Assembly (NCBI GenBank): GCA_027922465.2
Contig: BQMF02000788.1
Span: 1 to 64,000, forward strand
Reading direction: 5' to 3'
DNA from: Turritopsis dohrnii
Taxonomy: Eukaryota; Cnidaria; Hydrozoa; Anthoathecata; Oceaniidae
DNA: 64,000 nucleotides
Shown here: piece after piece, positions 53,259 through 64,000 of the stretch
Numbering within the stretch: position 1 is the first letter of the stretch
Layout: the number at the start of each line of letters is the position of its first letter
Notes under the pieces: generated by a model
Told to the model about the DNA's origin: nothing
Databases searched by the model: none
Seen by the model: the letters and a program-made list of their open reading frames with translations, nothing else
Translations under genes and position numbers: made by a program

Positions 53259-54589
53259 TTGTGGACGGTTTGGAAATTTTAAAGAAAATATTCTAGCAAG
53301 TTTAGTTGAGAGAAAATATATGTAGGTTTAGTTGAAAGAATATTATATTATGTCATAAATATTTCTGAATAGCAAAATACAAATAGTGTTATAATGACTG
53401 TTTTTATAAAGCAATCAATTTCTGTTCCTGAGAGGTAGTTGACTAAATAATCAAAATCATGTCTCCATAAAAATCACCTCCCCTTTGATACTCTGAATGA
53501 GTTTTGCACACAATCTACGAGATGAATTAAAATGGATGAAAGGGTTTCCTCCCAACATCTAATAATTGGCAATAAGTGACACTGCACACTTCAAGTAGAA
53601 GAAAACACACACAAGTAAACTTCAAAATAATAATAATCGAAAAACATACAAAAAACCGGAAAGATGAAGATCTGAAACATAATGCTATGACGAATGATGG
53701 TTTTGATTAAAAAGAGATTACCAACACAAAACCTCGTGATCAGCCCGCCATCCTACTCTCTGGAGCACGAGGCAAATAGTATGCGGGCCGAAAAAACGGC
53801 CGGTCATATTTTGTGATGAATATATTAGCAACAAATTAATTTATGCGCAAATAATGAAATAAAAAAGCGCTTTTAGTGCTTATATTTATTGCTATGATAC
53901 TAAAGCAATTTTATTCAAACAGTACTTATTATCGCTAAATTTGTCAATGCTAGCGATAAATTTAGCGCTACTTCTCAGCGCTATTTTCGCTTGTAGTGAT
54001 TTTCCCTTGAATCATCACATATAGTGAACGTCCGTCATTTCAAACTCTCATAATTCAAATCTTTCTGAAATTTGAAATAATCCCCAGTCCTTGGTAAGGT
54101 TTCGTATTTGAATTAGAGAGGCTCAATTGCAGAACCAAATCGATGTTTTAGGTTCTGGAGATAATCGTTATTCAGAAGAGAGCCAAGACCAGTCATCAAC
54201 ACGTAAATCACAAAGATTGCCCCCCCCCCCCCTCAAGATCCAATTACAAAGGTGTGAAACAACATGTCCGCGATTCTGTCATTCTTGATAAAAAACCTGC
54301 ATCAAAGAAACTTTTGTGCTAAATATATGGAAAACTGAAGTTGCGGTTACAAAATTATTTTGATGAACAGATTTGTTTTCTCAGTCAACAAAATAAAACG
54401 TTATGTGAAATCGTCATGTCAAGTGAGTATTTTACTATTTTTCTTTCATTCTGAAGAGAAAACAATTAAAAACACCGCAAAGATTGACTGAAAGTATGGT
54501 ACTCAGGAACTTGAACACTTACTAAACAGATTTGAAATTTCCACTACAAAACGATTTCCTCTAAAGTATTTCGCAAAAATCATTTTAAA

Positions 54590-55090
54590 AAAAGAAAAAT
54601 TTGAATATTACAGTCTGTAAAATATCACCAGTGGCTTTAAATTTTCTAAAATGGTCAATTTGTAGCTATGCAACTACCCACTTGTCAATTTTTATTGAAA
54701 TTGGCTAAGTAGTTTTTGAGATATAACATTTTATAGTGACCAACCCCAAGCTAGAAAAAACTCAATATCTATGCTTTAGACCACGGAAAGATCCTAAAAT
54801 AGCACTTAAAGACTGCTTTTTCAGAAAAAAATTTTTTGGTTGATGAAAAAATTCGCAAAAAAAATCAAAAAATTGATTATCCTGGCCTGTAAAATATGAG
54901 TGGATGAAGGAATTTTTTGAAACTTATAGCTATATAACTACCTGTTTCTAAAGTTTCAATGAAATTGACTGAGTTGTTCGTAAGATATAATGCTTTTGAG
55001 TGAGCAACGACAGGCTAGAAATCCCATACAATTTATACTACTGACCCCTTAAAGACCCTGGTAAAACCTAAAAAACACTGATTTGGCCTT
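54590..55090. repeat. Two diverged direct copies of a ~260-bp sequence
   Basis: CTGTAAAATATCACCAGTGG (54,615) parallels CTGTAAAATATGAGTGGATG (54,886). AGCTATGCAACTACC (54,664) parallels AGCTATATAACTACC (54,930). TTGAAATTGGCTAAGTAGTTTTTGAGATATAA parallels a matching stretch at 54,958, and AGCTAGAAA / AGGCTAGAAA continue. A third, weaker echo (TTGGGTTGTTCGAACC) is at 55,358. The copies are non-coding, and the 85-codon frame on top of them is chance. Confidence 0.65.
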
Positions 55091-55561
55091 CAATAAATAG
55101 TATATATTGGAGCACCCAAAAATGGATATGGCAGATTTTCTATGAAAAGGTTGCATGGCGGTGAGTCATTGCCTGGCCTGATAAGATTGGAATATTTTTG
55201 TTTAGTGCAGTGGAATAAGCCCAAAAACCACTCAAATCCAGTAAAAAAATGAGTAGGCAGCTGAAAATTGGTAAATCCCCATCCGTAGCCCCTGGAAAAG
55301 GCCAAAATCAAAGATAGCAGATTTACTGATTATTTCACGATGTTTAGCTGAAGTCAATTGGGTTGTTCGAACCAAAAATACAAAAAATCTACTATCATGC
55401 AACTTTAATAGCGGATCAAACTTTCAATGTGTTGCTAAAAGTTGTCTTTGTTTTGTCATGATCAGATCGTATCTAATAAAATCTAAGTACTTATATGGTA
55501 TAAAAATAAGAATAAAAACAGAAAATATCAGGGGAATATAATATCCTTAGTTTTTTTATAT

Positions 55562-57150
55562 TTACATGTTCTTGAGAATGTAAAAAATGTTTCCTTCATC
55601 TGCCTGATCAACAGCAGCGTTAACATTGGCAACGTTTGAAGTGTAATTAGCTTGTATGCGTTTCTTAATGCTTCCCCACGCTTCATAAAAAGTTGTTTTA
55701 AGTTTTTTGAGGTGAGGTTTGAAGATCTTGTCGAAATGTTTGCATTTCGTTACCAATTAAAGCAAACAATTAGTCTGAGACTAGATGGTCCTCTGACCCA
55801 TCAAGGGCATTCGTAAGGAAAAGCTTTTTGAATACTTCAGCAAAGTTGTTGTAGACACCTCGCCAAGCAGACAAAAGTATCTTAACCATATCTTCTCGTT
55901 TCGGCGACGGTACTTTGCCTTGATCAATCTCAAGCATTTTCAACATCAAATCCATTTCCTCGTGGCGGTAAAGTGCTTTAAGTCGGCGGTGAAGATCAGT
56001 GTCATTTGCCTGAATGAAGCCGGTGATGGCTCCACCGATCACTACCTAGATATAGCCCCGTTCATAAAGTGCTTTCCTCACTTCTGGCATTAAATGAACA
56101 GCTTAATCATCAAGGACATAAATGGCAAAGTCCTTTTGCGTAAAAGGATTAAAACGGTTAGGGAGATTCTTTATTGTTTTGATCATGTGCTCCAATCAAT
56201 ACGATCCGCTGGGAGACCACTGGTAGTTGACATTTTCAACTGCTACGGTGGCACAGATTCCCTTCCCTTTAAGAACGAATTCTGGCTGCAAGTTTATGTT
56301 TGAAATACTTACACATGCGTGAATACGGTTACAAGTTCACGTGAAAGTTTGTGGTTTTCTTTGATGAACGTGTCTTCGCCTTTAAATGACATGCTTTTCT
56401 CATGCGAGCGGCATTTGATCCCCGTTTATTATCGGAGGGTCAATTCCATATTTCTTCATGAAAAACCTTCTCACTGTCCAAACGTTTTGTAGATAATCCT
56501 TGAGTCTAATGATCAGATCCCCCTTCTTGATGGAATACCGTTTGTTCGGCCTTCTTAAACTCACACCATATTCACTTTGGCATGATTTGATCCATTTGTT
56601 GCTAAATTTAAGTTGGTCTTTTCGAAAAAGCCATTCTCCATAAAGTTGTTGGGCTTTTAACTTGAACATACGGCGAAGTAAACGCCTCTTTAACGACTCT
56701 CCTACATCTACAAACCAGTGGAATAAGGCTACCCTCACTTCTGTGGCTTTGACTTTTTGACCAGAACCAGTTCCTCTTGCTTTTTTTGGTGGATGCGAAG
56801 AAGGGTCCCTCAATTGCTGCAGGTCATTGAACGAACGTTAAGCAACCTTGAGTGCTCTTACAAATTCTGGATTATTATTGCTTACATCTTTTAAATCACG
56901 GTAAAATGATCGAACAGCCTTAGCAACATAACCCTTTGGAAGGCTTTATCGCCACGTGTCCTTTCCTCTGGTAGTCGTATTTTGTCTTCCCTTTATTCCT
57001 TCTAACTTCGACATCATATTCTTCTTGACATTTTTCAACAAGTTCTCAAAGCTCCAATTTCTCTTCATTATTATATTGATTTCTTTCAGCTCTCTTAAAT
57101 TCTCTTAAGACGGTTGCTTTTACTTACACTTCTTATCTACAGCTAACATA
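55562..57150 (-). pseudogene. Pogo/Tigger-like DDE transposase, nearly full length but broken
   Basis: Reading leftward: KGYVAKAVRSFYRDLKDVSN, then RGTGSGQKVKATEVRVALFH with VDVGESLKRRLLRRMFKLK, FSNKWIKSCQSEYGVSLRRP, RRFFMKKYGIDPPIINGDQM (first catalytic Asp), SFKGEDTFIKENHKLSREL, PEFVLKGKG, NYQWSPSGSY, DFAIYVLDD (second Asp) followed by a stop, PEVRKALYERGYI, IGGAITGFIQANDTDLHRRL (third Asp) and NALDGSEDHLVSD. It matches the DDE endonuclease family multiplied in cnidarians. In-frame stops occur near 56,200 and 56,090-56,046, and the middle has a frame change, so it is inactive. Confidence 0.8.
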
Positions 57151-57359
57151 TTCACACACTGAAACTTAGTTACTACAAAGAAAAATCTCGAGAAGAAAAA
57201 CGATGCAATAAAAGTTAATCACGAAGGTAGGATGTGTGTCCCCAATGAAAATCAGAAGAGGAAAAGAGAGAAAAAAGGAAATGAATGAGATAGCATAACT
57301 TTACAGATTGGGTAATCTGTAACATCATGATATGCCATGATATGACTTGAAATTTTTTG

Positions 57360-57785
57360 TCAGCTGTGGTTGGATGGTGGTGTGTTTGCGTGGGTTGGCG
57401 TCGTCGGGCGGTCGGGGGTCTGGGGAGGGGGTGTGTGCGGGGTTTTCGCGTGGTTTTTGACAGGGAATGTCGATTTTTTTCCGTTTTCGGTCGGGCTTGC
57501 CCCCTGGCGGGTGCCGGGGGTATGTTGGATATGCGAAATTGTTGATCATATGTGTTGTAGAATGTGTGTAGCATCATCTTGCGCCAAAATGACTTGTGTG
57601 GGTTGACGCGGGGTCGTTGTTTCAGTAGGGGGGGAGTACGTTTATTGGGGTAGGAAGCGTGGGGTGCCCCGTCTTTTGCCCCCTGTTCGCGTCGGGCGCC
57701 ATCACTTTTCTGGAGCCTTGGGCCGTGTGCTTTTCGGGGGTGATAGTGGGAGTTTGTTTGGGGGGGGGGGGGGGGGGGGGGTTGA
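57360..57785. other. G-rich, strongly strand-biased island
   Basis: In a window that is mostly A and T, this 420-base stretch is dominated by G and T on the plus strand (GGGCGGTCGGGGGTCTGGGG; GGGGGTGATAGTGGG), with CCCC runs rare, and ends in about 20 consecutive G (57,762-57,781). No gene is recognisable; the overlapping ORFs on both strands are composition artefacts. It may be a G-rich simple-sequence or foreign segment, or a base-calling artefact. Confidence 0.75.
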
Positions 57786-58144
57786 CGGAATGACCGGAAT
57801 TACCCGTACTATTCAGATTTTACTACATTTCTATCAATTAACTTATTTTATAACTAATTTTATATTCAATTTTTATGTAGGTCCACATCAGTTGAAAACT
57901 GTAACTTTTAACCTACGGAAAATAAATAATAAATAAATAAATAAATAAATACGTCACAGTATACAAGGAAAAGAAAAGCATGAATTTAAAAAAAAGAGAA
58001 AATGAATGGGACAAAGTACATAACTTTTGTATGAAAGAACCAAAAATCATTGTTACTATAAAACAATCTAGAAACGCAAAAAACTTTTGTCTTGGTTGGA
58101 TTTTTTCGAAAAATTAATAGCCAAGGGGGTCGGAATAAGAATGT

Positions 58145-58215
58145 CATGGGTGGAAAAAAAATCGAAAAATTAATTAGCGGGGTGGGATGTCTATTAGGCA
58201 CGAAAGAGTACATTA
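58145..58215. mobile_element. Partial copy of the 481-bp inverted-repeat family
   Basis: AAAAATTAATTAGCGGGGTGGGATGTCTATTAGGCACGAAAGAGTA-type order matches AAAAATTAACAAGCGGGG...CCGCTTATTTGGCAGACAAGAGTA at the right end of the element at 21,904. A matching left end was not found. An (AAAT)n microsatellite precedes it at 57,928-57,950. Confidence 0.4.
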
Positions 58216-58982
58216 AACATTTTAACCAAAGGTGGATAGAAGAATAGAAGCTGAATACAATAGTTTATTAGAGATTCACACGGCAAAATAATTACAGTGT
58301 TATATTCATGATGCAGTCATTATATTAAACGTCTGAAAATATACCAAACAAACTGTACGATTACACATTCCTTTCATTTGGACATTTTCAAAAGCAAGTT
58401 TATTTCACCCAAGCAGAACGGAGCACAAAATTGAATTAAGGGGCTAAAAACAGTATATTTAAATAAATATAATGAAAATTGCTACCATCAATTTTGTCAA
58501 AACTGAATTCACTAAGAATGCAGTTTCCTATAAATTCATGGTGCTATTCCAAGTTATAATTTTCCGCCCTCTACGTTGATTTTCGTCCTGCACTTCTCTT
58601 GGACTTCTTCCTCTTCTTGACATCCTTTGACACCTTTCCACATGGCTCATGTGAAAAGGTTGGGTACACAATTTGGGTACCCAATTGGGCTACCTATTTG
58701 GGTACTGAATATAAACTACAGACCGGAATGAAAATTCCATTTACCGCCCAGGATGCTTGCTTACGGAAGAAATAACACCAGCAAAGGATAGTGTTTATTC
58801 TATTTTAGGAACTTGATATTTATTAGTATATATTTCTGTCAAAAGTTTAGAAAGGATGTCGAACCTTATGTTTCAAGAGTAGTATAGTTGACCATTAATC
58901 ATGCATGATCAAGAAACGAGTTTGCATAATATTAAGATAAACATTTTTTCTTTTTCATAAATATAATCATAAAATTCTTTTC

Positions 58983-58984
<2 letters not shown>

Positions 58985-59035
<51 letters not shown>
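58985..59035. repeat. (TA)n microsatellite, ~50 bp
   Basis: Uninterrupted alternating TA. Smaller runs occur at 10,607-10,620 and 36,549-36,564. The region 58,220-58,980 has no recognisable gene. Confidence 0.97.
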
Positions 59036-59038
<3 letters not shown>

Positions 59039-59235
59039 AATATAAACTTTTTAAAAAAAAATATAAACAACTTCTTATCTTTAGTACAAAATAAAATTGT
59101 AATTCCTATTTAGTAACTGCAGTCTACTGTTTTCTTCAAAATCTGAGGGACACGTATCAACAAAATATAAAAGTTACAGCAGAAGAAAATAATGAAAAGA
59201 TATTCGTGGATTACACAACTTTAAGGATAACCAGT

Positions 59236-60400
59236 TTATAAAAGTACGGAAAGCAAACTAGTACAGAAACAAAGTAATTCAAAGTAATAAAGTAACAAAG
59301 TAATAATTGGGAATATTTGTTTCCAACTGTTGTTTGTAGTGATGAAAATGTGATCCTTTTCTTTGTGCCTGATACAATACTTATTCTCCAGCTCTGAGCG
59401 GTGGACTGATGATGGTGTGACAATCAGTTTGCCGGTACATCCCGCACATTTCCCGCACATTTTCAGCTCGAACATGGTTGAATACAGTTCAGTGTAAACA
59501 GGTCTTATCGGTTTAGTTACAATTTTCATCTTCATGGCTGAGTTGCTCAAATGGGAAACTTGGTGCGATGGTGCGATTGCATCTCCCAATGTTGGTCTTT
59601 TTTGCAGCGGGGTCAACATGATTAGATCATCCGTTTTCTTAGGTCCACGTTTTCTAGGACCAGATTTTCGATCTGCATTTGTATTAACATCAATTGTGGT
59701 TAAGCTTGTCAGATTGTGCTCGAAATCTTTCACAAAGCTGGCAATAAAGGGTTCCAACGAATTCGTAAATATTGCAACAGCTGAAACGTGTGCGCAGATA
59801 CTTCGGACCTTGAATCCCAAGCAATCTTTATCACATTTGATGTGGTTGTTCTTATGCACAGAGGCAGTTCTGTATCGAGCACTGTCACACTTCACTATAA
59901 ACTGGCCATCAGAAAAACCATTTTTTTTCCCTGTTCTGCTACAATTGATCATGCTTTGTCTTCCAGATTACAGATATCTGCTGTGGTGAAAGTAGTGGAT
60001 AACAGAGAAAATGGGTTACTTTTATCTAATCCTTCTTTTTGAGGTGTTGTAGCTTCTGCCAAAGATGTTGTCGGGGCTTTCGGTACTGGTGCAGATGATA
60101 ATCTTTCATTCAGAACATTTGGTACTCGGGCCGAACTACATTTGGACCTAGAAGTTGGAAGAATGCTCTGCATACGTTTTTCCTCTACGCATCGATAAGC
60201 GCCTTCATATCTTGGAGAAAAGTTGCGATGTTCTTGGCTTGAAAATCATTGCACTTCTTGATTACGCTGTTCACGCTTTCAATCGGGTTGGTTGTTTGTG
60301 TTTGGTCACCATATCCGCAATCTCAAAAGTTTGGTTATTACAAAACCTTCATGTTTTGAAACAATAGGCAATTGTATTAAACAATAACAACTGCAAAATC
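59236..60400 (-). pseudogene. MULE-like transposase C-terminus with SWIM zinc finger
   Basis: Upstream, NPIESVNSVIKKCNDFQAKN and FLQDMKALIDA (60,310-60,200) is the post-catalytic helix of MULE-type transposases. After a frame change a Ser-rich stretch (60,173-59,949) leads to the SWIM-like finger: KCDSARYRTASVHKNNHIKC, DKDCLGFKVRSICAHVSAVA (C-x-C ... C-x-H). A basic segment (RKSGPRKRGPKK) and a second Cys cluster follow (MCGKCAGCTGKL, about 59,470-59,430), then YCIRHKEKDHIFIT, ending at 59,236 or earlier. The frame 59,236-59,952 is long (238 codons), so at least this exon may still be intact. No DDE core is visible in the window. Confidence 0.55.
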
Positions 60401-60621
60401 CAGGATTATTATCTAATTAGTTCCCGCAAAAATTTGTACCCTTAACGTACTTTAATTCTTGGGTAAGATAGTTGTGCCATTACAGTTAATGAATTCAATT
60501 TTTTACTAAGTAAGGTTCACAAGGTAAAAATAAAAAAGTGTCAGGTACAATAACGATCAAATACTTTTAAGAAATGTTAAATACTCCATACGAATGTCAG
60601 GAATAAAAATAAATGGCATAC

Positions 60622-60693
60622 TTTTCTTCTTCATAAGCAGGTGGAATGTCATTTATTACTTTATTTAGCCTTTCTTTCAGTGGTTGTACCATC
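60622..60693 (-). other. Candidate 72-bp upstream exon of the MULE/SWIM-like gene
   Basis: Flanked by acceptor CATTTTAG and donor GTATGC, this reads MVQPLKERLNKVINDIPPAY followed by EEEK in the best frame. It is on the same strand and upstream of the SWIM gene. Coding status is uncertain. From 60,700 to 61,320 no gene is seen. Confidence 0.3.
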
Positions 60694-61329
60694 CTAAAAT
60701 GGATGAAAATTAGTCATTCACCATTTTTATTTTGTGGTTGGAAGGAAACAAAACTTTTCTTGGAAAAAAACAATCCTTTACAATAAAAATGGTTTTAGAA
60801 TACATAAATTATACTTTAATATGCACAACATTCTTTTCTTATTTTGATTTAGCCATTAAGTTGCAAATTATCTATCATTATCCACATTTTAAAGGTATCA
60901 ATTAAAGCTTTCCTCCCTTGCCAAAACATATATAACTGAAAACATTCAGAATGTCACAGTAATACAGAAAATAAACTTTATTTTTCATTATTTACTTTGT
61001 CAAGTCCAATATTTCCACAACACGTTTTTACTTTTATGAAAGCTTGACTAGCCGTTCCGCCATTTTTCAAAACAACATCCGAAGGGCTGTGACGTCAGCA
61101 AGTTTCATGTCCAGATTTACGGCTTTAAAAAAACGCTGAAAATACCTCTCGCTTCACACATTTCACATCTTTTTCCTTCGATATAGAGCCCCCGTTTATT
61201 CATGGTATCTTGTAAATACGACTAATTATGATCTTGATGCATATTCGCATTCATAAACAATTTGTTTCGTAACATACGGAAGACGTTGATCAAAGATTTT
61301 AGTTTGTTTTTTATTTATGTTCACATGTT

Positions 61330-61750
61330 TTTGAAGGGGAGAAACTTTCGCGGGCAGAAACTTTCGCGTTTTTGGCCCTTTTTCGCGAAAGTTTATGCCT
61401 TTGGAAATTTCTAAACAGCAAAACGAGAAAGTTTTTTCACTCACTCGAAGAAACCCTTTTTCCAAGCAAATTTCAGCAAACTTCAGCGGTATATTGGTGG
61501 AGATGGAGGAACCGATTCTGAGTGGGAAAAGTTGAAGAAAATTAGTTATAGTTTTTTACTTTCACTTTAAACAAAGAAACAAAAATTGTAAAAATTTAAA
61601 AGAATCTTTTTCTTCAATTCGTGAAAGTTTTTTTCCCGCGAAATTTGTTCCAAAATCTGCGAAATGCGATGGTTTATTCCATAAATTTCGCGTTTTTTTG
61701 ACACGTGTAACTTTCTGCCTACGAAACTTTCTGCCCTTAAAAGTATCTAT
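61330..61750. mobile_element. ~420-bp inverted-repeat element rich in TTTCGCG / CTTTCTGCC
   Basis: The left end AAGGGGAGAAACTTTCGCGG is followed by GCAGAAACTTTCGCG (61,333-61,370). The right end, inverted, is AAGGGCAGAAAGTTTCGTAG followed by GCAGAAAGTT (ending about 61,740). Each end is thus a direct pair of the same motif, making a compound terminal repeat. The interior has further CGCGAAA motifs. It is non-coding; the overlapping ORFs (61,226-61,465; 61,562-61,780) are formed by the repeat. Confidence 0.65.
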
Positions 61751-61759
61751 CATGTCATG

Positions 61760-61935
61760 TGCTTTACCCAGGCTGTACAAATAAAAGCGCGATTCTTCTA
61801 AGACTCTTTTTTCGCTACCAAAAGATAAATTGGCGAAAGTATGGATAGCAAGAATAAATAGAGCAGACGTCCTTCCTAAAGCAGTTTTTGTATGCGAAGA
61901 TCATTTTCAACCCGAAGACTTTGATTAAGGCAACG
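61760..61935 (+). pseudogene. Broken THAP zinc-finger domain
   Basis: One frame reads YPGCTNKSA (61,768-61,795) and, after frame changes, another reads LPKDKLAKVWIARINRADVL then PKAVFVCEDHFQPEDFD and a TAA. C..PGC, F-x-LPKD, W, VC-x-x-HF-x-P-x-DF is the C2-CH THAP domain, a DNA-binding module of P-element-related transposases and host factors. One Cys is out of frame and a stop follows, so it is a remnant. From 61,940 to 62,990 no gene is seen. Confidence 0.7.
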
Positions 61936-62994
61936 AGATAAGTAGACGTTTGCAGAATTAAGAAATAAAAGAGGTTTTTTTCTTGTCGCAGAATTTGCAA
62001 ATTCTTTCCTTCTCCTGAAGCCAAGGATTCGCTGTGTGGAGAAGTTTTCGCGGTATCACTGTGTCTCTCATATTTTTATTTTACGGGTTGGAAACAAAGA
62101 TATATTATACGCACTTTAACTCGGTATTTTCCAATCAGGGGGTAATAAAAGAAAATATAAGCAGTCTGTATATTTTGTTATTTATTAAAACGAAACATAA
62201 CCTGTCAGGTCAGCAAACTTGCCTAACTTTCAGTTACTTTCGTTTCACGATGATACTTGCTGACGTCACACGGAATTTCAGTGTTTTGATTTTGTAGAGA
62301 GAAAGATGGCGGCGAAGAAGTGTCTTGTTGATCAAATTTAAGTTTTTAATGTGAATTATTTTTCTTCTGTACCGTTTTTGAAGCAAATGAATATGATTTT
62401 CTGTATTACTGTGATATTCTGAATGTTTTCAGTCATATTTCTTTTGGCACGGGAGGAAAGCTTTAAGAATATCTGTGCACCAAAATCAAATCAGCACCGA
62501 AAAGCAGAAAAACAGTTTTAACCTTAATAGAGATGATTCAACATTCAGAAAAGTTCTAGGCTCCAGTTCTTCAAGATAGCTGAAGTCATTGAGCAACTGT
62601 AAGTCATTTTTGGTAGTTGGTGTGTGATGGTCAGGACTAAAACGAATGAATTTTTGGATAGATTTCAATAATTAAACCAATAATTAAATTATCCAAAAAC
62701 AAAGCACCTCGTGATAAACTCTCTTCCATAGCATCAAAGTTAGTATTCAGAAAGGAAATACTGCAAAACTATTTGAAAGTGCAGAAATTTTTGCAGATTT
62801 TTCAGACAGTGAAATACTTATTCCCAGAAATTTTCACAGGGAGGAATTTTCTTAAACAACATTTGGAGATGAAATATGTTGGCGTATTCTCAAAAAGCCG
62901 CAAAATTACTAAAATTTCCTGCCAAAATTTGTAATCTTTTAAGTAGTTTTTTCTTTCAAATATTCAGGGGATAAATTTGGTAAATTGTACCTAC

Positions 62995-63199
62995 CTGTAC
63001 CTATACCGTTGTGTTGAACTAAACAGTGGTTGAAATGTCTGTGTGACAGGAGATGAAGTTGAAGTCGAGTCACTATCGGCCACTGATTCAATGTTTAAAG
63101 GCGAATTTGGAGCCAAGAAGCCATCAACTAATGCTTGGGATGTTGACGGTAAAGGCGAACTTGGTGCAGAGTCACTATCAACTGAGTAATCAGGGTCAT
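62995..63199 (-). CDS. Candidate Ser/Asp-rich exon
   Basis: Flanked by a good acceptor (CATATTAG) and donor (TACAG|GTAGGTAC), 205 bases are open in one frame: DDPDYSVDSDSAPSSPLPST and onward, with NSPLNIESVADSDSTSTSSP. Composition is low-complexity Ser/Pro/Asp, as in linkers of regulatory proteins. The gene to which it belongs probably continues on both sides. From 63,260 to 64,000 I see nothing else. Confidence 0.4.
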
Positions 63200-64000
63200 C
63201 TAATATGTGAAATGTAAAATAAATATTATGGACAGAAATCTCATCATTCCAATTAAACATGCATTCATTTTTCAGGTTGTTTAATTAAATGACTTTTGGG
63301 GGCTGCAAACTAAGTCCTCAGAAACTCTTTTCTTATAAGCATAGCGTTTATAAGCATATTCAAGCTCAGATTCTCAAAATAAGCATATTGCTAAAGCATA
63401 ATCTCAAGCTGAGAAACACTTTCTTTTTCACTAAAAAATAACATCAAAAACTAACTTAGATACTTGACTACTATTGTTTCAAGCTTTTCTCATACGTAAC
63501 CAAAAACATTCCAATCCAGTTATTCGAAAATACAAATTTGATACCTCAGTGCAGTGCTGATTTGATTAAGCTAACTGAAAACTAAGCAATATAAATATTT
63601 CTTGTTTATGCTAAGGATAGGCTTAAGCATATTTTAAAGCTCAAAATGAATGAATGCTTATAGCATATTGAGCTTGAGTCAAATTTTACTGTATACTTAT
63701 AAAAAAAGAGTGTAATTAATGAATTTTCAAAACACGAGATTAACAGAAAATTCAGAATTTCAACCAAATCGGCACATTTCTGGCTTCTCTGACACCCCTT
63801 GAAAGTTCAGAGCTTTTTGAGGAATGGAAAATAGTCCCCAGGGGAACAAATATAAAAATTTCCAAAGCATGAAAAAAAAAGAGTTTGATATTCAACAAAT
63901 TATGAAGTAACTTTAACCCTTCCAGCATTGCATTGTATTACGTAGTATAACCTCATAGTAGCCGGGAAAATGCATACCAAACTTATGTCCAAAGTTATCT

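Noticed and set aside
57215..57936. Pro/Arg-rich and Gly-rich ORFs as coding
   Set aside because: They are produced on both strands by the G-rich island; no conserved content.
1..64000. tRNA or rRNA genes
   Set aside because: I saw no cloverleaf with A- and B-box sequence and no conserved rRNA core; a covariance-model scan would be needed to exclude a diverged tRNA.

Overview
The window is AT-rich eukaryotic DNA. It shows phase-compatible spliced exons, many transposon classes and no bacterial operon logic. The gene and repeat content (HIRAN-type genes, KMT5A-like SET genes, BEL/Pao, DIRS-like, Penelope-like, Harbinger, hAT and Helitron remnants) resembles that of cnidarian, probably anthozoan, genomes. 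That placement is an inference from protein resemblance recalled by eye; a sponge or another early-branching animal is not excluded.

Left part (1-13.3 kb). Four direct copies of a 1.1-kb unit fill 1-4.13 kb, followed by a decayed partial copy. Next, on the minus strand from 13,238 down to about 4,926, I assemble one ten-exon gene. Its first three exons encode a protein kinase domain (residues about 30-310). The next three encode a KMT5A-like SET lysine-methyltransferase domain (about 345-464). A short acidic tail follows, built partly from a duplicated 54-bp exon. All nine junctions are GT-AG and phase-compatible, and two of them rebuild conserved motifs of the two domains. A kinase-SET fusion is the most interesting coding feature here. 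A hAT-like fragment and a possible small nested gene sit in its 3.4-kb fifth intron.

Middle (13.5-41.7 kb). This is mostly layered transposon debris: PHD and LINE ORF1 remnants, a frameshifted HIRAN gene copy, and a BEL/Pao element. The BEL/Pao gag is interrupted by a 5'-truncated LINE with a poly(A) tail and by a 3.5-kb hAT-type element with target duplication, which itself contains a smaller inverted-repeat element with a 35-G run. Further right are a catalytically dead Harbinger with its MADF partner gene, a DDE integrase-like gene with an internal deletion, a decayed SAM/G2E3-like gene, and LINE, DIRS-like, Penelope-like and hAT fragments.

Right part (41.7-64 kb). A Helitron Rep/helicase gene is split by a 3.67-kb composite of head-to-tail Helitron units. 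The composite sits exactly between an A and a T, and its units abut as CTAG|TC. A second Helitron family forms 0.8-kb inverted arms at 47.66-49.71 kb. Then come a LINE RT tail, a second BEL/Pao integrase region, a Harbinger transposase start with its terminal repeat, a decayed pogo-like transposase, a G-rich island, a MULE/SWIM-like gene, an inverted-repeat element and a broken THAP domain. Many open frames are interrupted by single-base shifts. Some are real decay, but homopolymer consensus error cannot be excluded.
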